Positions 16,808 to 25,941 are shown, counted from the stretch's first letter. The stretch: 64,000 nt of DNA from Vulcanimicrobiota bacterium (GCA_021107945.1 JAIORV010000080.1:1-64000); one strand, 5' to 3'. Numbers and translations are program-made. The notes: generated from the letters alone by a model not told the origin.

Positions 16808-18874
16808 ATGGGCACATCCGACAAGGAGATGTCTCCCTTTCCGATCATAAGAAAGCGGGACGGCCGACTGACGCGCTTTGATATAAATAAAATTTCGGAT
16901 GCTATCCATCAAGCATTCTACGCAATAGGAAATGAAAATCGAAGTCGATGTGACGAGCTTGCGACAATAGTAGTCAGAGAGCTTATCAACGCCGTCGAGG
17001 GTGGAGTGCCACATGTAGAGGAAATTCAGGACGCAGTGGAGCGTGTATTGATAAAAGAAAGTCACGAGAGAGCTGCCAAGGGATTCATTCTCTACCGCGC
17101 AAAAAGAAACAGCATAAGAGAAGGTAAATCTGAGTTAATGGACAGCGTTGAATCAATCCTGAGCGAAACGGGAAAGGAGACCAGATTCGGCTTCAACTCC
17201 ACGAGTGCGAAAATGATAAAAATAGCGGAAGCGGCAAGCAGAGCATTTTACCTTACAAGGGTGATCCCCAGCACTTATGCGGAAGCTCACAACAGGGGAG
17301 ATATTCATATCCACGATCTTGACTACTACAGCAAGACAATTCAATCACTCCAGATTCCGGTGGGGAGATTGTTTGAATCAGGATTTTCCTCGGGGTACGG
17401 TTATACAAGACCTCCCAGGCATATTTCCACAATAGGCTCATTACTGGCGATTATCATTCAGAGTTGTCAGAATGATATGCAGGGAGGGCAATCGATCCCC
17501 GAATTTGACAGACAGGTCGCCGGATATATTTCCCATCACGATAATATTAAGTATAGCAGGGAAGAATTATTGCAGACAATGCAGGGATTGGTATATAATC
17601 TTAATATGATCTATTCCCGTATCGGGGAGCAAGTTCCCCAGAGCACCATAAACCTGGGACTTGACACAAGCGCGGCGGGAAGAATGGTCACCGAAACTCT
17701 CCTGACCAATCTCGGACAGGGACTCGGCAGAGGCGAAACTCCTCTGTTCCCCTGGGTGGTTTTCCATATCAAAGATGGGGTCAACCTCAACGAGGGAGAT
17801 CCCAACAATGATTTACTCAAACTGGCCGTAAAAGTTGCCTGCAGAAGGATGAATCCCACTTTTGCCTTTGATGATGCTCCCATAAACCAGGGTGTTTCTA
17901 TGGCATACTGGGGAGACGCTTCCAGGACGGCGACAGACATGCCATTTAGTTGGGACGACGATGGCAATAAGCCTGAATCGATTTCAGGCTGGGGTAATAT
18001 CGCCCAGGTTACGATCAACCTGCCAAGGGTTGCGTTCAAGGTTGCTCACAGGCGTAAAGATTTTCAGGTAGAGTCGTTTCGAAACGAATTATGTCGGGTG
18101 ATAGAATTATGCGCACGGCAGTTGAAGCATCGAAGGGATGTAATTTCCGGGTTAAAAGTCAATGAACTTCCTTTTGTTATGGGAGAAAAAATCTATTCCG
18201 GATCCGGCGAGCTTCAATGGGATGACTCAATATCAGCCGCCCTTGAACATGGCATACTTTCAATAGGCTTCGTTGGACTTGCCGAGGCTGTTATGATTCT
18301 TTACGGGGATAGCTATGCAAGGGATGAGAAACTCCTTGACTTCGCCCTGGAAACATTGGATTTCATGCAAGAAGAAATTCAGAAAATCTCAAGGGAGTTC
18401 GAATCGAATCTTGTTCTCACGGCCTCCTCCTCGGGTTATGCGGCACATCGATTTCCCATTCTTGACCGGGGAGAATTCAGCACCGTGCCGATGGTAAACG
18501 ATAAAAAATACTATACTCAGGGATTCGGTCTTATGACGGATGAAAAAATTCCCTGGGAAAAGAAGCTTGAAATAGAGGGAAAATTTCACAACCGGGTTTC
18601 CGGGGGACATTTTACCTTCCTGGAATCTTCCAGGATGCCCGATGAGGAGACTTATCTCCGGGTATTGAAAAAAATGAGAGAATCGGGAATTGCATATGGT
18701 GGAATTTCTTTTCCTCTCACCGAGTCTCTTGACAACGGGAGTATTGTAACAGATCCACAGAAAGTCAAGGGACGTTTAAGGACAATCCGCAGAGCGGCGG
18801 GGTTGCTTCTCCCCCTGGAGAGAATTAACAAAGGGCTCAGGGAAGAATTGGGTCGAAGGAAGTTTGATTTATAA
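16808..18874 (+). CDS. NrdD-family glycyl radical protein lacking key cysteines
   Basis: 688 residues aligning over the full length with anaerobic class III ribonucleotide reductase. An ATP-cone domain lies at 13-105 (IIRKRDGRLTRFDI), then HIHDLDY at 167-173, PRHIST at 203-208, INLPRVA at 403-409 and the C-terminal glycyl-radical region RRAAGLLLPLERINKG (candidate G665). The sites expected to hold cysteines do not. The position of E. coli C79 is S180, the GCRS/GCRT cysteine is replaced in WGDASRT (S372), and the CxxC...CPxC zinc site before the glycine is SLDNG...TDPQ. Only five Cys exist (48, 220, 345, 429, 435). No nrdG activase is nearby. It is either a diverged enzyme with other chemistry or a pseudo-enzyme. 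Strong AGGAGG before ATG 16808. Confidence 0.8.
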   Translation: MGTSDKEMSPFPIIRKRDGRLTRFDINKISDAIHQAFYAIGNENRSRCDELATIVVRELINAVEGGVPHVEEIQDAVERVLIKESHERAAKGFILYRAKRNSIREGKSELMDSVESILSETGKETRFGFNSTSAKMIKIAEAASRAFYLTRVIPSTYAEAHNRGDIHIHDLDYYSKTIQSLQIPVGRLFESGFSSGYGYTRPPRHISTIGSLLAIIIQSCQNDMQGGQSIPEFDRQVAGYISHHDNIKYSREELLQTMQGLVYNLNMIYSRIGEQVPQSTINLGLDTSAAGRMVTETLLTNLGQGLGRGETPLFPWVVFHIKDGVNLNEGDPNNDLLKLAVKVACRRMNPTFAFDDAPINQGVSMAYWGDASRTATDMPFSWDDDGNKPESISGWGNIAQVTINLPRVAFKVAHRRKDFQVESFRNELCRVIELCARQLKHRRDVISGLKVNELPFVMGEKIYSGSGELQWDDSISAALEHGILSIGFVGLAEAVMILYGDSYARDEKLLDFALETLDFMQEEIQKISREFESNLVLTASSSGYAAHRFPILDRGEFSTVPMVNDKKYYTQGFGLMTDEKIPWEKKLEIEGKFHNRVSGGHFTFLESSRMPDEETYLRVLKKMRESGIAYGGISFPLTESLDNGSIVTDPQKVKGRLRTIRRAAGLLLPLERINKGLREELGRRKFDL

Positions 18875-18934
18875 ATTATGTGGTATTATCAGTAATTGGG
18901 TAACTATACCGGCCACAACACGGAGGGATAGTTT

Positions 18935-20899
18935 ATGGTTTCAAGGGTAGAAATAATAAATAATATTATGAAAGAACTGGTTCAATTTGGAGCCGGGATC
19001 AATGATCCCGAGATAGCAGGGACTCTCGAACAAATTTACAACCGGCTTGACTTTGCAAAAAAATGTCTTGAAGACGGTGTTGATTCAAATAATAAGAAAT
19101 GCACGGTCAGAATGGTGGGATTATACATCCTGAAATGCTGGAGAATCACCGCGGAACCGGATTTCAACAAGCATCTTGTAAAAACGATACCAAGGCAATA
19201 CAGAAGGCTCCTTGGTATGTTTAACCAGATAGACAAGCTGGCAAGCAATACCCTGAGCCATGAATATAAGAACCTTAAAAAAGCGGAGAAACAAGTTGGT
19301 GGAATTATTCCCTTCCTGGATAAACTGGAAAAAAACCTGGGACTCGCAGGAGAAAAAGAACTCGATCCTGTAAAATCAGAATTCTTCACAACAAAATCAA
19401 GTGATATGAAAGAACTGGCAAGTTTTCTCTCCGACGCAAGAGATCTTCAGGGAAGCCTTGTATCTCAACAGGAGATAGTTGATAAGGCATCCAACCTATG
19501 GGGAGATCTGGAAATGATTGACTGGGAAGAATATTACACCGGCGTGGATAAACACCCTATCTATGTAATAAAAGATCTTATCAGGAAATATCCGGAACTG
19601 CTCGAAAATTATATGGTAAAAAAGTTTACCCCCAAAAAAAAGTCAAAAAAAACCGGTAACGAACATAAATCCGCCATAATTGACAAGATGAAGGAAGATG
19701 CTGTGCACCTTGATTTTGGGAAAAAGAAGAAGCATTCACAACTGTTTAAAAAGGGGGAAATGGATGCGAAGCCTTCTTTGCCGGAAGATTTGTTAGAGAA
19801 GGCAAAGTCCAGGGGAAATATTACACATAAAGGGGAAAAAGTTCCAAAAGAAGCAGTAAAATTCGGACCCGGAAAGAAAGACCAGAAACTTCCACCCATA
19901 CATCAAGACCCAAAAAGTAAGTCTGTAGATCCAAAAAACAGTAAAAAGAGCATATCGGAACAACCTGAAAAAACCGGGCAAAAAGCTCCATCTCCCAAAC
20001 CGGTTAAACCTGTCGCCACACACACACCTGAAAAAGAAAAAGAAACGGTATCTGTCAAAAAGCAGGTAAAAGAAGCTGTTTCAGCCTCCCCGGAGCCTGT
20101 CAAAGAGAAACCCGGGGTAAAAAAGACCCCGACTCCCTCCCCGGAAAAACAGGTGAAGCCTAAAACAGAGCCTGAAAAGCCCCGTTCAGTTCAGGAATCC
20201 ACCCCCAAAACAAAGGAATATAAGGAGCCTGAAAAGCCTGAGAAACAACCCGTAACCGAGGCAGAGACTCCCTTTTCGCTGGGAAAAGGACAGGATGTCT
20301 TTGATATTGAAGGTCTGAAACTGAAAAATCCCATTATAAAGCCGACGGAAAAAGGTAACAAGTCGGAGTCAACACAACTTCTCCCTCAGAATGAAGCCGA
20401 GAAAACTCAAATCCTTCCGCCGGGTACACTTCAAAACCTCATGGAAGATCAAACAGATGAGATACAAATCCTGACTGCCAAGAGATTTCCACCACCACCA
20501 AAACTGGGAGGAAAAGATAGAGGAAGAACATGGCTTGGGGCGGCAGTCAAAAATGGTGGAATCAAACCCACTCCCATAACGGTACCCGCAGGAATGAACG
20601 ATGACCTGGAAGAGGAGAATGAACCGGAAGAAATAGAAGAAATAAAGGAAGATGTACTATCCGCATCTGAAGGTGAAAAGGAGAGCAAGACTGGAGACGA
20701 AGGTGAAACATTTCCAGCAGGCTTGCATAAGGAAACTGACCTTCCTCCCGCTGAATATACAAATGAAGAGAAAACTAAACTGATATCACAAATGGAAGAC
20801 ACGGGCAAAATGGCAAAAAAGAAAGGATGCCTACCATTCGTCGTAGGAATGGGAAGCTTTTTCATCCTTGTGATATATGGAATATCGAAGCTTTTTTAG
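18935..20899 (+). CDS. Tail-anchored protein with helical N-domain and low-complexity stalk
   Basis: 654 residues. Residues 1 to about 225 are helical and charged, with no family recognised. About 225-600 is a long disordered region rich in K, P, E and T. The C-terminus (KKKGCLPFVVGMGSFFILVI...) is a single membrane helix, so the protein is probably tail-anchored with the bulk in the cytoplasm. Short related motifs recur in the stalk: ESTQLLPQ, EKTQILPPG, DEIQILTAKR and EKTKLISQ. Such Thr-Gln-hydrophobic sequences resemble peptides bound by phosphothreonine-reading FHA domains (inference). Start ATG 18935 follows GGAGGG, 60 bases after the NrdD-like gene, so co-transcription is possible. Confidence 0.6.
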   Translation: MVSRVEIINNIMKELVQFGAGINDPEIAGTLEQIYNRLDFAKKCLEDGVDSNNKKCTVRMVGLYILKCWRITAEPDFNKHLVKTIPRQYRRLLGMFNQIDKLASNTLSHEYKNLKKAEKQVGGIIPFLDKLEKNLGLAGEKELDPVKSEFFTTKSSDMKELASFLSDARDLQGSLVSQQEIVDKASNLWGDLEMIDWEEYYTGVDKHPIYVIKDLIRKYPELLENYMVKKFTPKKKSKKTGNEHKSAIIDKMKEDAVHLDFGKKKKHSQLFKKGEMDAKPSLPEDLLEKAKSRGNITHKGEKVPKEAVKFGPGKKDQKLPPIHQDPKSKSVDPKNSKKSISEQPEKTGQKAPSPKPVKPVATHTPEKEKETVSVKKQVKEAVSASPEPVKEKPGVKKTPTPSPEKQVKPKTEPEKPRSVQESTPKTKEYKEPEKPEKQPVTEAETPFSLGKGQDVFDIEGLKLKNPIIKPTEKGNKSESTQLLPQNEAEKTQILPPGTLQNLMEDQTDEIQILTAKRFPPPPKLGGKDRGRTWLGAAVKNGGIKPTPITVPAGMNDDLEEENEPEEIEEIKEDVLSASEGEKESKTGDEGETFPAGLHKETDLPPAEYTNEEKTKLISQMEDTGKMAKKKGCLPFVVGMGSFFILVIYGISKLF

Positions 20900-21013
20900 T
20901 CGGCGGGAATAGTGGGGGCTATGGGTAAAAAGTGCGTGAGAATAATTACTTTTCAGGTAATTTACAGATTGCATTTTTTGTATTCTTGATATATAATTAA
21001 AGTGAGGACTAAG

Positions 21014-21319
21014 GTGCAAGTTGATTTCAGAAATGACCGCCTTGTGAAGCTTTATCAAAGCGGAAAATCCAGAATGTATCAAAAAAACATCATTAAAAAA
21101 TTCTTTATGAGAATCCAACAGTTAGAAGCTGCCAAAGATATCTACGATCTCTGGAAAACTCCTTCACTCAATTTTGAAAGAATGAAAGGCCACGAAAATC
21201 GATATTCCATTCGTGTCCAGGACAAATGGAGACTTGAGATGGAAATTGAATGGGAAAACAGCAAACAAAACACAGGCACGGTTCATATTATTGAGTTATC
21301 ATCTCATTACAGGAGCTAA
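21014..21319 (+). CDS. higB: HigB-type toxin (RelE superfamily)
   Basis: 101 residues matching the HigB/killer family, ribosome-dependent mRNA endonucleases. Seen: VDFRNDRLVKLYQSG at the start, LEAAKDIYDLWKTPSLNFERMKG in the middle and YSIRVQDKWRLEMEI, the core strand with conserved W and R, near the end. I chose the second in-frame GTG (21014), which has GTGAGGA five bases upstream and gives the family's usual N-terminus; GTG 21002 would add four residues. The toxin gene precedes the antitoxin, the typical higBA order, and the antitoxin starts one base after its stop. Confidence 0.9.
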   Translation: MQVDFRNDRLVKLYQSGKSRMYQKNIIKKFFMRIQQLEAAKDIYDLWKTPSLNFERMKGHENRYSIRVQDKWRLEMEIEWENSKQNTGTVHIIELSSHYRS

Positions 21320-21320
21320 A

Positions 21321-22448
21321 ATGATCACAAAATATAAGCCATTTCATAATGTTGCCACAGGAGACTTTATCAGGGAGGAAATGGAGATAAGAGGATGGAC
21401 GCAAAGAGACCTTTCCGCTGTCCTCGGTATTTCTGAAAAATCTATAAGTAAGCTGATCGGTAATAAACAAGCTGTTACAATAAAAACAGCTAGCTTGCTT
21501 GGTAAAGCTTTTGGACAATCACCTGATTACTGGCTGAATTTATATAATAACTATGCTTTACGCCTTTTGGAGGATTCCTGGGAAGAAAATCGTGCTGTCG
21601 AAACAAAAGCTTTGATTTATAATAATATGCCGATAGGTGAAATGTTCAAAAAAGGATGGATGGAGAAAACGCGCGATGCTGGTAAATTAGTGAAGGAAGT
21701 CCTAAAATTCTTCAACCGGAAAAAGTTGGATTTGTCCCTTTTTGACAATGCAAATCTCCCTGCGTTCAGGAAATCAAAAACTTACGAGAATTTTAGTCCC
21801 AATTACGCATTTACCTGGTTTCAAATGGCAAAGAATTGTGCAAAACATTACCACGTGGATGATTACAACCGAGATGCTCTGAGAGAAATAGCGAAGAACC
21901 TTCATGCATACACCGTTTCCAGAGATGGAGTTCAACTGTTTATCAGGCAGTTAACAGATGTCGGTGTGAAATTCTTTGTTTTGAGCCATCTTCATAAAAC
22001 CTATATTGACGGGGCATCGTTCTTTGATGGAAAGAATCCGGTTATTGTCTATACAGGAAGACACGACAGGATTGACAATTTCTGGTTTACGGTTGCACAT
22101 GAAATCGCCCACATACTAAAACACTTGAGAAACGAAAATGATTTCTTCATCGACGACACTGACAAAAGAAATGCTGAATTTCAAAACAAACAGGAAAAAG
22201 AAGCTGATGAATTTGCTTTAGAGACAATTAAAGAAAGGGAAATCATTAAATTCTGCACATCCTCCCGGTATAAAACCCATTCTTTAATTGCGAGGTGCGA
22301 GAGGGAATTGAAGATATGCAGTGGCATAATTGTCGGAGTTTTACAACATAGAAAAATGCTTTCGAGGAAGAATCTAAATAAATACAAATATCAAGCTTCA
22401 GAACTTTTACCGGAAAATTGTTTTGTGGAAAGACTTCTTTCTCTTTAA
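21321..22448 (+). CDS. higA: HigA antitoxin fused to ImmA/IrrE-like metallopeptidase domain
   Basis: 375 residues. Residues about 14-75 are an XRE-type helix-turn-helix (GWTQRDLSAVLGISEKSISK...LLGKAFGQSPDYWLNLY), typical of HigA. The long C-terminal part carries HEIAH at 260-264 in FTVAHEIAHILKH, with a downstream EADEFA glutamate, the zinc-peptidase signature of ImmA/IrrE (DUF955). HigA proteins are often about 100 residues; fused forms like this are known. The DNA-binding half should neutralise HigB and repress the operon, while the protease domain may cleave it or itself under stress (inference). ATG 21321 follows AGGAG at 21311-21315. Confidence 0.88.
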   Translation: MITKYKPFHNVATGDFIREEMEIRGWTQRDLSAVLGISEKSISKLIGNKQAVTIKTASLLGKAFGQSPDYWLNLYNNYALRLLEDSWEENRAVETKALIYNNMPIGEMFKKGWMEKTRDAGKLVKEVLKFFNRKKLDLSLFDNANLPAFRKSKTYENFSPNYAFTWFQMAKNCAKHYHVDDYNRDALREIAKNLHAYTVSRDGVQLFIRQLTDVGVKFFVLSHLHKTYIDGASFFDGKNPVIVYTGRHDRIDNFWFTVAHEIAHILKHLRNENDFFIDDTDKRNAEFQNKQEKEADEFALETIKEREIIKFCTSSRYKTHSLIARCERELKICSGIIVGVLQHRKMLSRKNLNKYKYQASELLPENCFVERLLSL

Positions 22449-22504
22449 ATTCCACTTATATATTCAGTTCGGGTGGAAGAGAGCAACTGCCCTCAGCATA
22501 ACGG

Positions 22505-22672
22505 ATAGCTCCAATGCAAGACACAGGAAAAGATTACAAAAGAAGAATCCCCGCAACAGGCTCAGACGGAATTGGAAAAGGAAATAAAAATCAAGACGAG
22601 CCTGAAAATTGCTATTAATGAGGAGAGGGAGAGGCCGTGGCGGGAGAGGTTATTGGGGATGGAATAATTTAT
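22505..22672 (+). pseudogene. Possible gene remnant, charged helical tail
   Basis: One plus-strand frame through 22510-22672 reads as a Lys/Glu-rich helix (TELEKEIKIKTSLKIAINEE, then RERPWRERLLGME) ending in TAA, but has no usable start and is closed upstream by a stop. It could be the truncated end of a lost gene. Weak support. Confidence 0.2.
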
Positions 22673-22689
22673 GGAATGGAGGAGTACTT

Positions 22690-23229
22690 TTGAGGAATAA
22701 AATTATAATTGGAATAGCGTTACTCTTGGTTGTGGTTGTTTGTGGTTGGATCTGTTATTCTTATGGCATTAAAACAGGAGTTGATAAGGGGATAGAAGAA
22801 GGAAAAAAAATTGGAAGACAAGAAAGTTATAAGCAAGGTTATAATGCTGGAAAAATAAATGGGGGGAAATATGAGAAAACAATAGGGGATCTTAGAATTA
22901 AAATACTTACTGCCCTCCAAAATCCCGCATTATTTGCAACCAATGATAAATTTTATGATTCTGTTATTCCTACGATTTATATATGCAATGAGACTCTAAA
23001 TGAATATGAATCCGTCAAATTGGTTGTTAATTATAAATCTCCGGGGGGAGGATATAAAAAAAGAATTAGTAAGTTGGAAGCAGGAAGTTACCAATATGCA
23101 GGCATAGGCCGTTTTTTTAACGAAAGAGGAGAGAAATTTCCGTCTGGGAATGTCGTTGTTTCCTTAAAATTCGTTGGTTATAGAAATGGAGAAAAGGTTG
23201 AATTCGAAGGCTTGGTATTCAACCCATAG
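22690..23229 (+). CDS. Membrane-anchored protein of unknown function
   Basis: 179 residues from TTG 22690, chosen because GGAGGAG (22678-22684) lies five bases upstream and the product then begins with a typical membrane anchor (RNKIIIGIALLLVVVVCGWI). The frame is open further upstream but is Arg/Gly-rich and unconvincing. After the anchor comes a KxGxxxGxxxG-type stretch (GVDKGIEEGKKIGRQE, YKQGYNAGKINGG), then a beta-rich outer domain (for example SVKLVVNYKSPGGGYKK and NVVVSLKFVGYRNG). Low GC, in an accessory stretch beside higBA. No family recognised. Confidence 0.55.
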   Translation: MRNKIIIGIALLLVVVVCGWICYSYGIKTGVDKGIEEGKKIGRQESYKQGYNAGKINGGKYEKTIGDLRIKILTALQNPALFATNDKFYDSVIPTIYICNETLNEYESVKLVVNYKSPGGGYKKRISKLEAGSYQYAGIGRFFNERGEKFPSGNVVVSLKFVGYRNGEKVEFEGLVFNP

Positions 23230-23345
23230 TAATAAAAAGAATCAGGCGGTAATCGGTAATACACAAACCCCTACAACCAGTCTGGAAACCAGTGAAGACC
23301 TGAGATTAGTATGAGCACTTTAAGTAATGATCAGAGATAACTTTT

Positions 23346-24257
23346 ATGAAGGGAAAGGACAAATTGGATATTGATATCTTAAAGGACAAAGACAATCTAC
23401 GAACAGTTGATTTTGACAAATGTGAATGTATGATTCATTTAGACCACAGATGGGTTTTACCAATTATATATTATGCTCAAGAGGAAGGCTTTCTTGATAA
23501 ACCTTGTGATTTAATTATGTTTGACCAGCATCATGATTCAAAAGTACCAAGATGTCTGGAGCGGATTAAAAATATAGTTAAATCAGGAATTTCTTTTGAA
23601 AAGCTTATTGAGCTTTGTGACGTCAAATCTACAATGGAAAATACTAATGAGGTACTATTGAGTAAGAATGATGAAGATTGGATTATCGCAGGAATGGAAT
23701 TAGGTCTAATAGATAATCTTGTTGCGTTTGGAACTCGTGAACATCCTCAGAGATATTCTTTTGGAATTAATAACTATCACGAAGATCATTTAGGCAAAAA
23801 GCATTGGCTGAATTATTTATCTTTTCCCGGAAGTGAATTATCTTATGAAGGTTGTTTAAGTGAGTATAAAGATTGTTATTCTACAATTTGGAGGATTCTT
23901 AACTGGCGTTACAAAGATTACCATTTCTCTTTTGGAAATAGTTCGCGAAAAATATTACTTGATTTTGATCTTGATTGCTTTGCCATGTACTGGAGCGACT
24001 TCAGATTTCCTTGGCCTGACGAGGTTTTTGAAAAAAGGTTTTATGAGCCTTCAAATTATTCCACCACTCAGGGTTGGACAGGTAAGATGTTCTTGGAAGG
24101 ACTCATGAAATATGCGGGGTTGATTACAATTGCAATGGAGCCAGACTACTGTGGGGGTAAAAAGAAATCGGAAGAAATATTAAAAAAAGTCAATCACTTT
24201 CTCTTTGACAACAATCTTTCGATTGCAAGTACAAGTGAAACATCCGGCAACTCATAA
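23346..24257 (+). CDS. UPF0489-family arginase-fold protein, possible peptide arginase
   Basis: 303 residues. Metal-binding motifs of the UPF0489 (C5orf22-like) family are visible: HLDHRW at 31-36, FDQHHDS at 59-65, LLDFDLDCF at 204-212 and AMEPDYCGG at 263-271. The family has an arginase/deacetylase-like fold. Some bacterial members (OspR-type peptide arginases) convert arginine to ornithine in ribosomally made peptides; that is established for OspR, not for this gene. AT-rich, in an accessory region between a toxin-antitoxin pair and a small unknown gene (24332-24808) that could be its partner. No strong ribosome-binding site at ATG 23346. Confidence 0.65.
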   Translation: MKGKDKLDIDILKDKDNLRTVDFDKCECMIHLDHRWVLPIIYYAQEEGFLDKPCDLIMFDQHHDSKVPRCLERIKNIVKSGISFEKLIELCDVKSTMENTNEVLLSKNDEDWIIAGMELGLIDNLVAFGTREHPQRYSFGINNYHEDHLGKKHWLNYLSFPGSELSYEGCLSEYKDCYSTIWRILNWRYKDYHFSFGNSSRKILLDFDLDCFAMYWSDFRFPWPDEVFEKRFYEPSNYSTTQGWTGKMFLEGLMKYAGLITIAMEPDYCGGKKKSEEILKKVNHFLFDNNLSIASTSETSGNS

Positions 24258-24331
24258 AAACAGAAATTCCTTCGAGCATCTTCTAATTGAGGAGTCTGTG
24301 ATGGAAAAATATAAAAAAGGAGGAGATAATT

Positions 24332-24808
24332 ATGGGACAGATTTATCGCGTGGAAATCAAGAGAAACGTTGGAGACATTAATCGTTGTGGCATTCGATTG
24401 TCAGGGTTTACTTCAGAGGAAGATAGGATCATAAGAAACGGTATATTCAAAGATGATAATGACAGGAAAACATTGTCAAGAAAATATAACATCGGAGATA
24501 TTTCGAATCTATATCAGTTATTTAAGGAGAAAAGTTTTCTATGTAGTGACAAGTTTTTAGACTTAATAAGACCTCGATTTGATATGGAGAAAAGTTCCCT
24601 GCATACTGACAAGGTTTTAGGGTTAACAAAACTTCCTATTAAGAACTTCGAAAGTTGCTGTGAGATTTCAAGTTTGGATTTTACTTGGGAAGAGTTGCTC
24701 TATGTTTCAGGTTCCAGACCATCTATTTTAAAGCCAGGTGAATCGTTTCCCTATATGTGTATGGAGTCGAAACAAATAAAATCGGTTGAAGATACAGAAA
24801 TTGAGTGA
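24332..24808 (+). CDS. Small protein of unknown function next to UPF0489 gene
   Basis: 158 residues, ATG 24332 with a strong AAGGAGG. Two similar segments lie in the middle, EKSFLCSDKFLDLIRPRF and EKSSLHTDKVLGLTKLPI, indicating an internal duplication of about 20 residues. No signal peptide, membrane helix or known motif. It follows the arginase-like gene by 74 bases. It is long for a RiPP precursor but contains several arginines, so a substrate role for the neighbour can be asked about but not claimed. Confidence 0.5.
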   Translation: MGQIYRVEIKRNVGDINRCGIRLSGFTSEEDRIIRNGIFKDDNDRKTLSRKYNIGDISNLYQLFKEKSFLCSDKFLDLIRPRFDMEKSSLHTDKVLGLTKLPIKNFESCCEISSLDFTWEELLYVSGSRPSILKPGESFPYMCMESKQIKSVEDTEIE

Positions 24809-24901
24809 GAATTAAACAAGCATAACATAACAGGGCAGGGGTCTGAATAGTTTCCTACACAAATATCATAGAATTGATAATTGTCTAAAATGTTAACTTC
24901 A

Positions 24902-24995
24902 TTCGAAACTCTGCGCCCTCTGCGCTCTCTGCGTTGAAAGAATTCAATGGTTCTCTGCCTTGAAAATCTCCTGCGTCCTCTGTGGTGAATATCAA
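24902..24995 (-). repeat. CACAGAGG/GCAGAG dispersed repeat, two copies
   Basis: GCGCCCTCTGCGCTCTCTGC (about 24910-24929) and GCGTCCTCTGTGGTGAATAT (24973-24992) flank an inner segment. Most of the 200-base gap is this element. Confidence 0.6.
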
Positions 24996-25011
24996 CGCAA
25001 TTTCAGTTTGT

Positions 25012-25941
25012 TTATTCCTTCTCCATCAACTCGATAACGTTATCAAATATCTCCTTTATCACAAAGTTCAGTCGGAAAAAGGTGTATGATCCCACGAGGT
25101 ATCCCAGTACGAGGTCTTCCCTGAAAGTTTCGTCAATATTGTTAATGGCAAGGGAGGGTGTGCCGTCTTCTTTTCTGGTAAGAGCGATAATTGTTGTCAT
25201 AAGTTCCATCGACCTTATTAGACTTTGCATGTCCTCGCTAAAATTTTCATCCGGGTTTGGATATACCATTACATAATCCTTGAGAATACTGCCATGCGTT
25301 ATGAGGTTCTTCATTTTCTCTTTTATCATGTCAACTTTTTCAAAGATGGTTTTCCTGGAATTGAGCCTTCTCACCCAATGTTTGTCTCGAACGAGTTTTG
25401 AAAAAGTCTCTGAAAAACTTATGATAGCTTTCTCGCCGCTGGCGGCGAGCCCCAGGCAACAACTTGCAAGCAGCCTATAGAAATAACAACTTACCGCTTC
25501 ATTGAGATAATCCAGGATCAGCTCGGTATCTTTATTCATTTCAGGAAGCTCATTCCTGAGCGAATCCACAAGATTTGACGGGATTATAAGGAGCTTGCCG
25601 TATTTCTTCCATATTTCGAGTCCCTTTTCCGTGGGAACATATAAGTCCCAATGAAGAAGATCCTCTCCCGACAGGAGTCTTCTTTTAATAATACGGTCCA
25701 TGACAAGATCGTGTACCGCCTGCCATGTCAGGTCAATAAACTTGTCCCGGTAATTATTCTTTGTCTTTGCCGGGTTTTCACCGCCCTTGATATAATCGTA
25801 TTTCATAAGAGCGGATATAAGCCAGTTGTTGTAAAAATGGACAAGGGGTGTCGGCGGTTGTCCGTATTTTACCTTGTTATGATACTCCCTTACGATGAAT
25901 TCGAACAGGAAGTTCTTTACAATGTTTTTTGTTATCTTCAT
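25012..25941 (-). CDS. Helical protein of unknown function
   Basis: 309 residues, start ATG 25941 behind GAGGGGG. The N-terminal 120 residues contain segments that could form a winged helix (LTWQAVHDLVMDRIIKRRLL ... LYVPTEKGLEIWKKYG), in a pattern like transcription-regulator or primase helper domains. The rest is helical (YFYRLLASCCLGLAASGEKA) and ends in a hydrophobic but charged-flanked stretch. No signal peptide. No family recognised. Faces a repeat-filled gap on both sides, so probably a single-gene unit. Confidence 0.5.
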   Translation of the reverse strand: MKITKNIVKNFLFEFIVREYHNKVKYGQPPTPLVHFYNNWLISALMKYDYIKGGENPAKTKNNYRDKFIDLTWQAVHDLVMDRIIKRRLLSGEDLLHWDLYVPTEKGLEIWKKYGKLLIIPSNLVDSLRNELPEMNKDTELILDYLNEAVSCYFYRLLASCCLGLAASGEKAIISFSETFSKLVRDKHWVRRLNSRKTIFEKVDMIKEKMKNLITHGSILKDYVMVYPNPDENFSEDMQSLIRSMELMTTIIALTRKEDGTPSLAINNIDETFREDLVLGYLVGSYTFFRLNFVIKEIFDNVIELMEKE

